DNA of 16,306 nt from Gemmatimonadaceae bacterium (lineage in GTDB: Bacteria > Latescibacterota > UBA2968 > UBA8231). The notes under the pieces were generated by a model. It was not told where the DNA came from. It was given only the letters and a program-made list of their open reading frames with translations, and did no database searches. The stretch lies in contig PBSR01000033.1 in NCBI GenBank assembly GCA_002726335.1, positions 1 through 16,306 on the forward strand. The letters run 5' to 3'. Of this stretch, positions 7,334-14,601 are shown one piece after another; positions within the stretch are counted from its first letter, which is position 1, and every line of letters begins with the position of its first letter. The position numbers were made by a program, and so were the translations under genes.

Positions 7334-8137
7334 TCACGCTCTCCGGGTCAGTCGCCGCAATTGCGCCGCTGCCAGCCGCAGGACCTCCCGGTCGTCACAG
7401 GTGTTGATCGCCTTGCCCTCGAACACGACGGACAGGGTGCCATTGAACCCGACGTCGGCCAGCGTGGCATAGATGCGCTCGTAATCGAGCCATTCTTCGG
7501 CCCCCGAGTCGATCTTGTAGAACTTGGCGCGCACGTGGACCGCGTGGGCGGCGGTCTGCTCCATGAAGCGATAGATATCGATCTCCGGATCGGGGACACC
7601 CCCGTTACGCCCTGGTGAACCGACCCATTGCCCGGTGTCCAGGATGAAGGCGAAATTGTCCCGGGTCACCTCCTCCAGAAGGCGCAGAACACCGTCGCCG
7701 GTACACGGGTGATTCTGCAGCCCCACGGCGATACCGCGTCCGGTGGCGTAGTCACAGACCTCCTGAAAGCACTCCACCTCACGCTGGCGCGCACTGGAGC
7801 TGTCGGGCGTTTCGCCGCAGAAGCTGCGCACCATGGGTGCTCCCAGGCTGACGGCGATATCTATGTCCTTCCGGACCTGATCCATCTTCTGCGTCAGTTC
7901 CTCTTCGGTGCCGACGAAATGCCCGACGGTGGCCAGGTAGCCGATGCTCAGGCCCTGGCGCAGGCAACTCAGCTTCGTCTTCAGCAGATAGTCCGAATCG
8001 TGGTCGTGAAAGCCGACATCGCTGCGCAGATCGATCACATCCAGACGCAGTTCGGCCGCCAGGTCGATGAAGCTCTCGATGTCGGGCAGGGCGGCTGGAT
8101 CCTTGCCGAACATGGATGCGTAGAGGCCGACTTTCAT
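7334..8137 (-). CDS. Sugar phosphate isomerase/epimerase-like TIM-barrel protein
   Basis: 267 residues of the xylose isomerase-like/AP endonuclease 2 TIM-barrel superfamily, which isomerises or epimerises sugars using a divalent metal. ATG 8137 gives MKVGLYASMFG, a normal family start; a TTG three codons upstream (8146) is possible. Candidate metal ligands in barrel order are GLQNHP (His next to a Gln where Glu is more common), ILDTGQW (Asp), HAVHVRAKF (His) and SVVFEGKA (Glu). ELRLDVIDLRSDVGFHD near the N-terminus fits the first two barrel strands. No signal peptide, so cytoplasmic. It is divergent, across 64 bases, from the enolase-superfamily and Gfo/Idh/MocA genes, a common grouping for sugar or sugar-acid breakdown. 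The exact reaction is not deducible. Confidence 0.9.
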   Translation of the reverse strand: MKVGLYASMFGKDPAALPDIESFIDLAAELRLDVIDLRSDVGFHDHDSDYLLKTKLSCLRQGLSIGYLATVGHFVGTEEELTQKMDQVRKDIDIAVSLGAPMVRSFCGETPDSSSARQREVECFQEVCDYATGRGIAVGLQNHPCTGDGVLRLLEEVTRDNFAFILDTGQWVGSPGRNGGVPDPEIDIYRFMEQTAAHAVHVRAKFYKIDSGAEEWLDYERIYATLADVGFNGTLSVVFEGKAINTCDDREVLRLAAAQLRRLTRRA

Positions 8138-8201
8138 AGTCGCCAATCAAACTCGCCCTGGCCGCATAGACAAGGCGTAGCGGCTGGTTCATCTTACCGC
8201 C

Positions 8202-9437
8202 ATGTCCTCCCATCGAATCAAGTCCGTCGACATCATCCCCATCTTTCCGCGACTGGCCTCCCGCTATGCCACTCGGGTTGTCGACATGTACGGCATCGAG
8301 GCACGCCTCATCTGCCGCATCGAAACCGACAGCGGCCTGGTGGGCTGGGGCGATCAGCGTGTGCGACCGTGGTTCGTCGTTGCCGACGACATGGGCCAGG
8401 ACCTGGTGGGCGCCGACCCCTTCGACTTCGTCAACAGCAACCAGTCCGGCGGCCTCAACACCGCCCTCTACGACCTGCTGGGCAAGTGCCTGGAGATCCC
8501 CGCCTGGAAGCTGATGGGGCCCAAACGCCGGGACTGGGTGCAGGTGGCGGCCTGGACCCGTCCCGCCTCACCCGAGCAGTTCGCCGCCGAGATCCAGCGC
8601 GCCGCCGGGCAGGGGTATCGGGTGTTCAAGATTCACACCTGCAGTCATCACGACGTCTTCGAGCAGACCCGCGCTGCCGAAGCCGTGGCACCGGATGGCT
8701 TCCGCATCCACTACGACTTCAATCACAGTCGCTCGCTGGGAGCGGTGCTGCCCATCGTCGCCGAACTCGAGCGCCACCACCCCATCGTCGGCTGGATCGA
8801 GGATCCCCTCGTGCGCTCCGACATCGAGGGCTGGCGCGCCCTGCGTCAGCAGACACGAATCCCCATCATCCTGCACGGCACCCCCATGGGCGGCATGCAG
8901 GAATACAAACACGACATGGCCGATGTTTTCATGATCGGCGGCTCCATGTTCGATACGATGTCGGCCGGCCTGGCTCTGGCCCGTGCCAATCTGCAGGTCA
9001 TCCTGCAGCACGAGTCGGGCACCCTCGGCAAAGCCATGGCCATGCACATGGCGGCCGTGCTGCCCACCCACACGGCGCACTCGATCAACCTCGACGACCA
9101 GTACGAAGAGGATGTGACGACGGCACGACTTCCCGTTGTCGATGGTTCCTCGCCGGTGCCGGACGGAATCGGCCTGGGATACGACGTTGACGAATCCGCC
9201 GTGCAACGGCTGTCGCAGCAGAAGCTGACCGAACCGCCGCGCCACATCGGCATTCTGCACATGGGTGATGACTCCACCTGGTATGGCAAGGGCTACGTGT
9301 CCCCCCGCACGGTGACCGGCACGGAGGAGGCCGGCGTACGCGGCTTCCGCTCTGAGCTGTGGGAGGATGACGGCACGAGCGAATTCGAAGCCATGTTCGA
9401 GCGCGTCGAGAAGGAAGGAAGAGTGCGCGGCGCATGA
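8202..9437 (+). CDS. Mandelate racemase/muconate lactonizing enzyme-family protein (enolase superfamily)
   Basis: 411 residues. Members abstract an alpha-proton from a carboxylate, and most family dehydratases act on sugar acids. The first catalytic motif is Lys143-Ile-His145 (VFKIHTC), metal ligands are Asp172 (YDFNHS, with Asn174) and Glu200 (WIEDP), and the C-terminal general-base region contains His270 (ILQHESG). The usual third metal ligand, a Glu five residues after the Pro of the sixth strand, is Gly226 here with His225 beside it (IPIILHGTP), so the active site is not standard. The end (PDGIGLGYDVDESAVQRL) fits the family C-terminal barrel return. ATG 8202 has no clear Shine-Dalgarno site. 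The stop overlaps the next gene's start (ATGA), indicating a coupled operon. A sugar-acid dehydratase is the leading guess. Confidence 0.92.
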   Translation: MSSHRIKSVDIIPIFPRLASRYATRVVDMYGIEARLICRIETDSGLVGWGDQRVRPWFVVADDMGQDLVGADPFDFVNSNQSGGLNTALYDLLGKCLEIPAWKLMGPKRRDWVQVAAWTRPASPEQFAAEIQRAAGQGYRVFKIHTCSHHDVFEQTRAAEAVAPDGFRIHYDFNHSRSLGAVLPIVAELERHHPIVGWIEDPLVRSDIEGWRALRQQTRIPIILHGTPMGGMQEYKHDMADVFMIGGSMFDTMSAGLALARANLQVILQHESGTLGKAMAMHMAAVLPTHTAHSINLDDQYEEDVTTARLPVVDGSSPVPDGIGLGYDVDESAVQRLSQQKLTEPPRHIGILHMGDDSTWYGKGYVSPRTVTGTEEAGVRGFRSELWEDDGTSEFEAMFERVEKEGRVRGA

Positions 9438-10666
9438 GCACTGCCTCTGTTCCCCGGGTCGCCGTCGTCGGCATGGGAGGATATGCCACCCATCATCGAA
9501 ATGCCCTCCGCCGGGTCGTCGAGGCGGGCGCCGCCATTCATGCCGCTCAGGTGGCTCCCCCCATCGATCACGAGCCTTTCGCCGAAGACCTGAGATCTCT
9601 GCGCGACACGGGCACCGCCATCTACGACAGCCTGAGGGAACTGCTCGCCGCAGAGCGCACGACTCTGGACCTGATCTGTGTGCCCACCGGGATCCCCCTG
9701 CATCGCGTCATGACGACTTCCGTCCTCGAAGCGGGCTGCAATGTGATGGTCGAGAAACCGGCCGCCGGTTCCGTCCAGGACGTGGACGCCATGATCCGCG
9801 CCCGTGACGCCGCCGGCAGGCAGGCCTTCGTCGGTTTCCAGCACATCTTCTATCCCGCTACGCACCGGCTGAAGGCGGAACTGCTGTCCGGACGCTTCGG
9901 GCGGGTCCAGCGAGTGCGCGGCTTCGGTTGCTGGCCGCGGCCCGCCGCCTACTACGAGCGCAATGCCTGGGCTGGTGAGCTGGCCATCGGTGACACCTGG
10001 GTCCTCGACGGACCGCACAACAACGCCCTGGCCCACTCGGTGAACCTCATGTGTTTTCTCGCTGGCGGCGCGGCGGGGGCCTCGGCTCAACCCACAGCGA
10101 TCCGCGCCGAACTCTACCGCGCCAAGCCGATCCGGACCGCGGACACCGTCTGCCTGCAGGCGCAGACGGCTGAAGGGGTAGAGATCTTCTTCGCTGTCAG
10201 CCACTCGACGGAGGAGAATCTCAAACCCGGCTTCGCCATCGACACCGACGACGCTGTGCTCGACGTCGGCTTCGACCTGGCCGTCACGGTGCGCTGGAAG
10301 GATGGCAGGCCGGACGAGGCGAAGTCCGCAATCGGAATCGCCGAGGCGTCTTCGGTGGAAGGCGCCATCCGCCGTCTCGCCGGGGATCAGGAGATGCCGG
10401 TCTGCGAACTCGAGGTGGCCCGGGCGCAGACGCTGTGCACCTGCGGCTCCTTCGAGTCCTCTGCAGTACACGGTCTTCCCGCGGACCTGCGGGTGAGCGG
10501 GCCCGACGATGCCATCGCCATCGACGGTATGAGCGCCGCCGTGCAGACCGCCTTTGCCACGGGCAGGTCTTTCAGCGACCTCGGCCTCGACTGGGCGGTT
10601 CCCGGCGACGAGATCGACCTGGTCGACTACGGTTACTTCCCCACCTACCGGGACGTGTCGCGATGA
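9434..10666 (+). CDS. Gfo/Idh/MocA-family NAD(P)-dependent oxidoreductase
   Basis: 410 residues. The N-terminal Rossmann fold carries VAVVGMGGYA (10-18), and the EKPAA motif (Glu107-Lys108-Pro109) gives the catalytic Lys region typical of this family of sugar and cyclitol dehydrogenases. The C-terminal alpha/beta domain has WVLDGPHNNALAHSVN, where Asp192, His195 and His201 are candidate catalytic and substrate-binding residues. It overlaps the enolase-superfamily gene by four bases (ATGA) and should be co-translated with it, probably catalysing an oxidation or reduction step in the same sugar pathway. Its 3' end overlaps the convergent LamG-propeller gene by 22 bases. Cytoplasmic; cofactor and substrate cannot be assigned. 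Confidence 0.93.
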   Translation: MSTASVPRVAVVGMGGYATHHRNALRRVVEAGAAIHAAQVAPPIDHEPFAEDLRSLRDTGTAIYDSLRELLAAERTTLDLICVPTGIPLHRVMTTSVLEAGCNVMVEKPAAGSVQDVDAMIRARDAAGRQAFVGFQHIFYPATHRLKAELLSGRFGRVQRVRGFGCWPRPAAYYERNAWAGELAIGDTWVLDGPHNNALAHSVNLMCFLAGGAAGASAQPTAIRAELYRAKPIRTADTVCLQAQTAEGVEIFFAVSHSTEENLKPGFAIDTDDAVLDVGFDLAVTVRWKDGRPDEAKSAIGIAEASSVEGAIRRLAGDQEMPVCELEVARAQTLCTCGSFESSAVHGLPADLRVSGPDDAIAIDGMSAAVQTAFATGRSFSDLGLDWAVPGDEIDLVDYGYFPTYRDVSR

Positions 10667-12336
10667 ATTGAGGAATCCGGGTCTCGCAGGTTGGCTGTGG
10701 CCGTCTGCGCTTCAGCCTGGGACATCCGCCCCGGGCGCAGACGCACCTGGGCCACCTGGCCCCGCAGAGCCCCACTCCCACCCTCCAGTTCTCCTACCGT
10801 CATCTCGCGTGTCGGTGCCACCGCCGGCCCTCGCCCCGCCTGACGGGCAACACACTCACCGTCAATCCATAACTCGGCTCCGTCGTCACTGTCGTAGATC
10901 CCGGCCACATGATGCCAGCCGGCCCCGAAGGTCGCGTGCGCCTGAACGCAGACGAGACCCTCTCTGCAGTTGACGAGAAACGCCGGACCCGGCACCGATC
11001 CACCGAGACCACCGTTGTGGCCGCAGTCCATCCAGCGCAGCTGGAAGCTCGAATCCGGCGCGGCCGTATCCAGGCGAAGCACCTGCCCGTGAGCCCGGAT
11101 CTCACCTGACGGATCGTTGCGCCTCCAGGGCGCCATGTAGAGGAAGCGACCGTCAAAGGCACCGCCGTTGAATCCGCCCGGATTCGGTGGCGCCAGGGCT
11201 TTTCCGTCCGTCGCCTGCCACGATTCTGTTCCCGTGAACGGCCGTGTCGTGTCGTAGCGCAGGAGCCGGGCATGAAAGCCGTCCGTCGTCGACTCACCAT
11301 CCCAGAACGGGATGAAGGTCACCCAGCGGCCGTCGAAAGAAGCGCCGTCGTAGCCGCAGCACTCGAGCCCATCGACGTTGCCAGGAGTGCAGGCCGTCCA
11401 GCTGTCGGCATCGACGAAGGAAAGCGCTGTATCGTATCGCACCACCGTGCCATGAGCGTAGGGCACGAAATAGACGAACTGCCCATCGAACACGGCCCCC
11501 ACGCAGGCACCGAAGCCAGGCAACAGGGACGTGTCGAAGGCCTCCCAGGCCCTGTCATCCTGGAAATCGTCACCCGGATCGTAGCGCAGGACGGGACCAC
11601 CGGTAAGCGGCGCGAAGAACACATGTCGTCCGTCATACACGGCGCCATCGTAGCACCGACAGTCGAGGCCATCCGTAGTGCTGGCGTCGTGCCAGACCCA
11701 GCTGCTCTCATCACGAAAGTCCGCCTCCGTGTCCAGCCGCAGCACACAGCCGCTGGAACCGTCTTCCTGATGCATGCCCGGAGCGAAGTAGGCGAAGTGA
11801 CCATCGAAGGCGGCGCCCTGGCAGGAGATCGGTTGCCCTGCATCGTGGGCCGACCAGCTGCCCTCGTCGGTAAACTCACCCGCTGTGTCCAGGCGCAGCA
11901 CGCGGCTGTGCAGCGTCTCGCCATCGAAGCGCGGCACGTAGTAGACGTAACGGCCGTCGAACACGGCGCCGTAGTATCCCGTTGTCGTGAGACCGTCGGT
12001 GCTGGACGCGTCGTAGGCCTGCCATGCTCTGGGGTCGTCGAAAGCCTGGTGGGTGTCGTAGCGTAGGGCATGGCCGTGCCGACCGTCGTCGTTGCACTGC
12101 GGTGCGAAGTAGACGAAACGCCCATCAGAAATGGCACCGAAGAACCCTTGCGTCGGTAGTCCACCGACATGACCGGCGTCGTAGGTAGCGAATTTGTTTG
12201 GGTGTGCTGCGAAATCCCAACTGGCGGCGATGACCTGGACTGCCTCCGGGCGAGACTCGTCGACGTGGATCCAGCCTTCCACCGAGAAGGTGGTTCCGTC
12301 TGTCGGGGTCAGGTCTTGTGCCAGTGGAAGCGCCAT
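10645..12336 (-). CDS. LamG-domain protein with an inserted seven-repeat beta-propeller
   Basis: 563 residues from ATG 12336. Residues 1-40 (TTFSVEGWIHV ... VIAASW) look like the first strands of a LamG/concanavalin-like domain. Residues 41-429 hold seven repeats with the pattern G-[AG]-x-x-D-G-R-x-V-Y-F-x-P ... V-L-R-x-D-T ... F ... W, as expected of a seven-bladed propeller. From residue 430 the LamG fold seems to resume (SFQLRW ... GWHHVAGIYD ... AELWIDGECV ... GQVAQVRLRPGRMS). No signal peptide is visible from this start. LamG-like sequence (RLSFHAANC) continues upstream of the ATG with no ATG, GTG or TTG before the stop of the preceding gene, so a CTG start at 12384 overlapping that stop, or a lost 5' end, is possible. 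Many Cys residues cap the blades. Role probably binding of carbohydrate or protein; unproven. Confidence 0.83.
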   Translation of the reverse strand: MALPLAQDLTPTDGTTFSVEGWIHVDESRPEAVQVIAASWDFAAHPNKFATYDAGHVGGLPTQGFFGAISDGRFVYFAPQCNDDGRHGHALRYDTHQAFDDPRAWQAYDASSTDGLTTTGYYGAVFDGRYVYYVPRFDGETLHSRVLRLDTAGEFTDEGSWSAHDAGQPISCQGAAFDGHFAYFAPGMHQEDGSSGCVLRLDTEADFRDESSWVWHDASTTDGLDCRCYDGAVYDGRHVFFAPLTGGPVLRYDPGDDFQDDRAWEAFDTSLLPGFGACVGAVFDGQFVYFVPYAHGTVVRYDTALSFVDADSWTACTPGNVDGLECCGYDGASFDGRWVTFIPFWDGESTTDGFHARLLRYDTTRPFTGTESWQATDGKALAPPNPGGFNGGAFDGRFLYMAPWRRNDPSGEIRAHGQVLRLDTAAPDSSFQLRWMDCGHNGGLGGSVPGPAFLVNCREGLVCVQAHATFGAGWHHVAGIYDSDDGAELWIDGECVARQAGRGPAVAPTREMTVGELEGGSGALRGQVAQVRLRPGRMSQAEAQTATANLRDPDSSIHRDTSR

Positions 12337-12380
12337 GCAGTTGGCAGCGTGGAAGGAGAGGCGGACGACTCGGTTCTGCG

Positions 12381-12851
12381 TCAGCCGCTGCCCAGCCGAT
12401 ACTGAATGAATGCGACGAGGATCACCGCCAGCACGCCGGTGAACCCGATCATGGCCATCAGGCTGTGCCTGATATCCTGCCGCAGATCGCTCAACTGCTG
12501 GGCCATCTCCTTGCGAAAGTCAGTCGCCTCCGAGCGCACCTCGCCGAACTGCCGTGCCACTTCCGTGCGAAAGTCAGTCGCCTCCGAACGCACGTCAGCG
12601 AACTGCCGCGCCACTTCCGTGCGAAAGTCAGTCGCCTCTGAGCGCATCTCGGCGAACTGCCGCGCCATTTCCTTGCGGTCGTCTGCCGCTTCCGCACGCA
12701 CCTCAGCAAACTGCTGCGCCATCTCCTTGCGGGAATCGCTGGCTTCTGAGCGGAGTTCACGGATGTCCTGCCGGACCTCCTGAACGTCCATGCGTAGTGC
12801 GATCCAGTGCATCTCTTCCGGCTGCGGTTGGGAAGGTTGGGAGTCAGCCAT
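12381..12851 (-). CDS. Membrane-anchored coiled-coil repeat protein
   Basis: 156 residues. ATG 12851 is chosen over the longer frame (ATG 12968) because AGGAG lies 6 bases upstream and the extra 39 codons overlap the preceding flavin-enzyme gene. After a Pro/Gln-rich start (MADSQPSQPQPEEM) come five copies of an 18-residue unit of the type EATDFRTEVARQFADVRS, which predicts a long charged helix. Eighteen residues equals one hendecad plus one heptad, so a coiled coil with a mixed phase is likely. The C-terminus (SLMAMIGFTGVLAVILVAFIQYRLGSG) is one membrane helix with a short tail. The layout recalls small helical DUF1640/CCDC90-type proteins, but I do not recognise the family. It lies 79 bases after the flavin-enzyme stop and 44 bases before the propeller gene's ATG. 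Confidence 0.82.
   Translation of the reverse strand: MADSQPSQPQPEEMHWIALRMDVQEVRQDIRELRSEASDSRKEMAQQFAEVRAEAADDRKEMARQFAEMRSEATDFRTEVARQFADVRSEATDFRTEVARQFGEVRSEATDFRKEMAQQLSDLRQDIRHSLMAMIGFTGVLAVILVAFIQYRLGSG
12513..12782 (-). repeat. Five tandem 54-bp coding repeats
   Basis: Units start at 12513, 12567, 12621, 12675 and 12729 on the plus strand, exactly 54 bases apart. The first three all begin GCGAAAGTCAGTCGCCTC and are nearly identical; the last two are diverged. A partial unit precedes at about 12483. Each unit codes for one 18-residue helical repeat. The homogeneity of three units suggests recent duplication or slippage. Confidence 0.85.
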
Positions 12852-12857
12852 CGTCCT

Positions 12858-12862
12858 CTCCT
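12858..12862 (-). promoter_or_regulatory. Shine-Dalgarno site of the coiled-coil gene
   Basis: Minus-strand AGGAG followed by six bases (AGGACG) and ATG 12851. It fixes the start well downstream of the longest open frame. Confidence 0.7.
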
Positions 12863-12930
12863 GAAGATAGAAGTGCGCCTCGAGGATGACCAACCCTGCA
12901 TTCCCATCATGTATCGAATCCCAACGTTCG

Positions 12931-14025
12931 TTATTCGTCCCCTGCTCCGTCTTCGACGACAAAACCATCCAGCCAGCTGATATAGGTCAGGAATGTATCA
13001 GACAGGCCTTCGCGATGGAGGTGCTCACGAGTCACCGGCACTTCGACGGGAGTAAAGTTCGGATCGTTCTGATACTGATTCGGGAAGTCGTGGTGCAACA
13101 TGGCGGCGCGGCCCAACATGATCCAATCGGCTCCTGCCGCAAGTGCACTCTCCGCTTTCTGCGGAGTCCTGATATCCCCCGTCACGCCTAGTTTCACGCC
13201 GCCGCGATCCAAATCGGTGAAGTAGGACATCAACGTCCGGCCTTTGAACTCCTCTTCTTCTGGCTCCTTATCTACATCCCACAGAGACATGTCCAGAAAG
13301 TCGATCTCACCCTCGTGCATCAGCCGCTGTGCGACCTCAACCACCTCACCCAATCGCATACCAAACCGCTCGGGTGACAGACGAACACCCACGCTGAAGT
13401 CTGAACCGCACTGCCGGCGGATCCCCGCGAGAATGTCAAGCAGTACGCGGCTTCTGTTTTCCAGAGTGCCGCCGTATTGATCGGATCGCTGGTTGATCTC
13501 CGCACTCAGGAACTGAGTGATGATGTAGCCGTGGGCACCGTGGATTTCGACGCCGTGAAAACCGGCTTGCTCACAGCGAACTGCGGCGGCAATGAAGTCC
13601 TCAACCAGGTTCTCCACTTCTCTCGTGGTCAGCGCCCGGGCCTTGGTCTCTGCATCATCAGATGGGCAGACCGGCGTCTCGCCAATCAGCTCAACCGGCG
13701 AACGCATACCCCCGTGGTGTATCTGAACAATGGCGACGCTGTCGTGGGCCTTGATGCCCGCAGCCAGGCGAGTCAACCCCGGGAGATGAGCATCGGAGAA
13801 CACTCCCAGTTGACCTGGAAAGCCCTGCCCGATGGCCTGCACATGTGCGGCGCAGGTCATGGTGAGGCCAAAGCCGCCTTCAGCCCGCATTGTGAGCCAC
13901 TTGTATTCCTCATCGGCGAGCACGCCGTCGTCACGACTTTGCGTATTGGTCAATGGTGCCAGCGCGAATCGGTTCTTCATGCTGGGACCTCGGGTAAAAC
14001 TCAAAGGGTAAAAGAGCTTGCTCAT
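12931..14025 (-). CDS. Old Yellow Enzyme-family NADH:flavin oxidoreductase
   Basis: 364 residues of the FMN-binding TIM-barrel ene-reductase family, which reduces activated C=C bonds with NAD(P)H. The N-terminus (SMKNRFALAPLTN) is the standard first strand; QIHHGG at 101-106 contributes to flavin and substrate binding. HGAHGYIITQFLS (His162, His165) is followed by NQRSDQYGGTLENRSR, the family signature. LGVTGDIRTP and MLGRAAMLHHDFPNQ form the FMN phosphate site. Length matches single-domain members; there is no added 4Fe-4S/FAD module as in 2,4-dienoyl-CoA reductase. Cytoplasmic. ATG 14025 overlaps the stop of the broken toxin frame upstream (ATGA), with AGGG 3 bases before it. By eye this gene is less GC-rich than the sulfatase and sugar genes. 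Physiological substrate unknown. Confidence 0.95.
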   Translation of the reverse strand: MSKLFYPLSFTRGPSMKNRFALAPLTNTQSRDDGVLADEEYKWLTMRAEGGFGLTMTCAAHVQAIGQGFPGQLGVFSDAHLPGLTRLAAGIKAHDSVAIVQIHHGGMRSPVELIGETPVCPSDDAETKARALTTREVENLVEDFIAAAVRCEQAGFHGVEIHGAHGYIITQFLSAEINQRSDQYGGTLENRSRVLLDILAGIRRQCGSDFSVGVRLSPERFGMRLGEVVEVAQRLMHEGEIDFLDMSLWDVDKEPEEEEFKGRTLMSYFTDLDRGGVKLGVTGDIRTPQKAESALAAGADWIMLGRAAMLHHDFPNQYQNDPNFTPVEVPVTREHLHREGLSDTFLTYISWLDGFVVEDGAGDE

Positions 14026-14225
14026 ATTCCCTGTTCTGGTGTATGAAGGACTGGATGGGCTGGCGAGATCGTGACGACTGCCTGGATGGTGTGGATCAAG
14101 CCCGGTGTCGGACGAAACCCGGACCTACGTTCTCTCGCGGCAGAAGCGCTCCTATCAGCGTACCAGAGTCGCGCGGCCCGCGCATCATCCACAGCCTCAG
14201 GGTGAAACTCGACGTCGAGGGGCAT
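14022..14225 (-). pseudogene. Truncated RelE/ParE-family toxin remnant
   Basis: The first 30 or so residues (LDVEFHPEAVDDARAARLWYAD and following RSASAA) match the beginning of ParE/RelE mRNA-interferase or gyrase toxins, which typically read 'v.fhpeA..el.eAa.WYe.rs...a'. Beyond that the sequence (residues 31-67, rich in Arg, Pro and His) no longer resembles the family in any of the three frames I checked, and the total is 67 residues where about 95-100 are expected. The ATG shares a base with the antitoxin stop (TGATG), the normal arrangement for such a pair. The stop TGA overlaps the ATG of the flavin oxidoreductase. Probably inactive after a deletion that replaced its C-terminal two thirds. 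Confidence 0.6.
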
Positions 14226-14455
14226 CAGCCAGCTAAGATCTGGCGGCGAGCCTCCGGCCAGGGGATCGTCTGCAGCCGGCCGGTGTCCAGCTGGCGCAAA
14301 CGGCGTTGAATCTCAGCATTCCAGTCTTCTTCCGCGGTTTCATCCACGGATTCGTCAAGACTGTCGAGGAGGCTGCCTGCCAGAGCGGCTCTAGCGCCTG
14401 GTGGCAGTTTGAGCGCCTGGTCGAGAACCTGATCTAGTTGGTCGGTCACCTGCAT
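14225..14455 (-). CDS. Addiction-module antitoxin (unstable antitoxin family)
   Basis: 76 residues of the short addiction-module antitoxin family that pairs with ParE/RelE toxins. The core LDQALKLPPGARAALAGSLLDSLDE is the family hallmark (helix, Leu-Pro, Arg, SLLxSLD). The C-terminal part (DWNAEIQRRLRQLDTGRLQTIPWPEARRQI) is the toxin-binding segment, with the usual 'G....ipw.ea...i' ending. ATG 14455 has GGAG only 2 bases upstream, so GTG 14449, 8 bases after that GGAG, may be the true start, giving MTDQLDQVL. It is translationally coupled to the toxin remnant. Since the toxin is truncated, this antitoxin may be a relic or may act on other toxins. Confidence 0.82.
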   Translation of the reverse strand: MQVTDQLDQVLDQALKLPPGARAALAGSLLDSLDESVDETAEEDWNAEIQRRLRQLDTGRLQTIPWPEARRQILAG

Positions 14456-14493
14456 GCTCCCGGTTGCGGAACGACTGTCCTGTCAAAGGTGCA

Positions 14494-14522
14494 TTGAGCG
14501 CCGCACCGACACAAACGCTCAA
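14494..14522. promoter_or_regulatory. Inverted repeat upstream of the minus-strand antitoxin, candidate operator
   Basis: TTGAGCG (14494-14500) and CGCTCAA (14516-14522) are perfect inverted copies 15 bases apart, 39 bases upstream of the antitoxin ATG. A TTGACA hexamer (minus strand, 14486-14481) lies between them and the gene. The position suits a site for autoregulation, but no experimental support exists. Confidence 0.3.
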
Positions 14523-14551
14523 GCTTGTATGACCTGTCACCGCCCTCGGCG

Positions 14552-14588
14552 TAACACAGTTGATCCGGTCATCGGATCAACTGTGTTA
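14552..14588. repeat. Perfect 16-bp inverted repeat with 5-base loop
   Basis: TAACACAGTTGATCCG (14552-14567), loop GTCAT, and CGGATCAACTGTGTTA (14573-14588) are exact inverted copies. Neither strand has a T-run after the stem, so it is not a standard intrinsic terminator. It lies between two divergently transcribed antitoxin genes. It could be a recombination or transposition end, a protein-binding site or a structured RNA. Confidence 0.9.
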
Positions 14589-14601
14589 GTTATGTCCCAG
14601 T

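Noticed and set aside
7628..9190. A 520-codon open frame on the plus strand
   Set aside because: It runs antisense to the isomerase-like gene and then out of frame through the enolase-family gene. Its translation is Arg/His/Pro-rich with no motifs, a GC-rich shadow frame.
9293..10471. A 392-codon minus-strand frame
   Set aside because: It is antisense to the Gfo/Idh/MocA gene, whose frame has clear Rossmann and EKP motifs; the antisense product resembles nothing.
12483..12782. CRISPR-like array
   Set aside because: The 54-bp units are directly abutting with no spacers and lie in frame inside a coding gene.
12852..12968. Longer start of the coiled-coil protein
   Set aside because: The extra codons overlap the end of the flavin oxidoreductase gene, and a strong AGGAG site supports ATG 12851.
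14552..14588. Integron attC site
   Set aside because: The arms are perfectly paired without the extrahelical bases and conserved R boxes of attC, and no integrase gene or cassette array is present.
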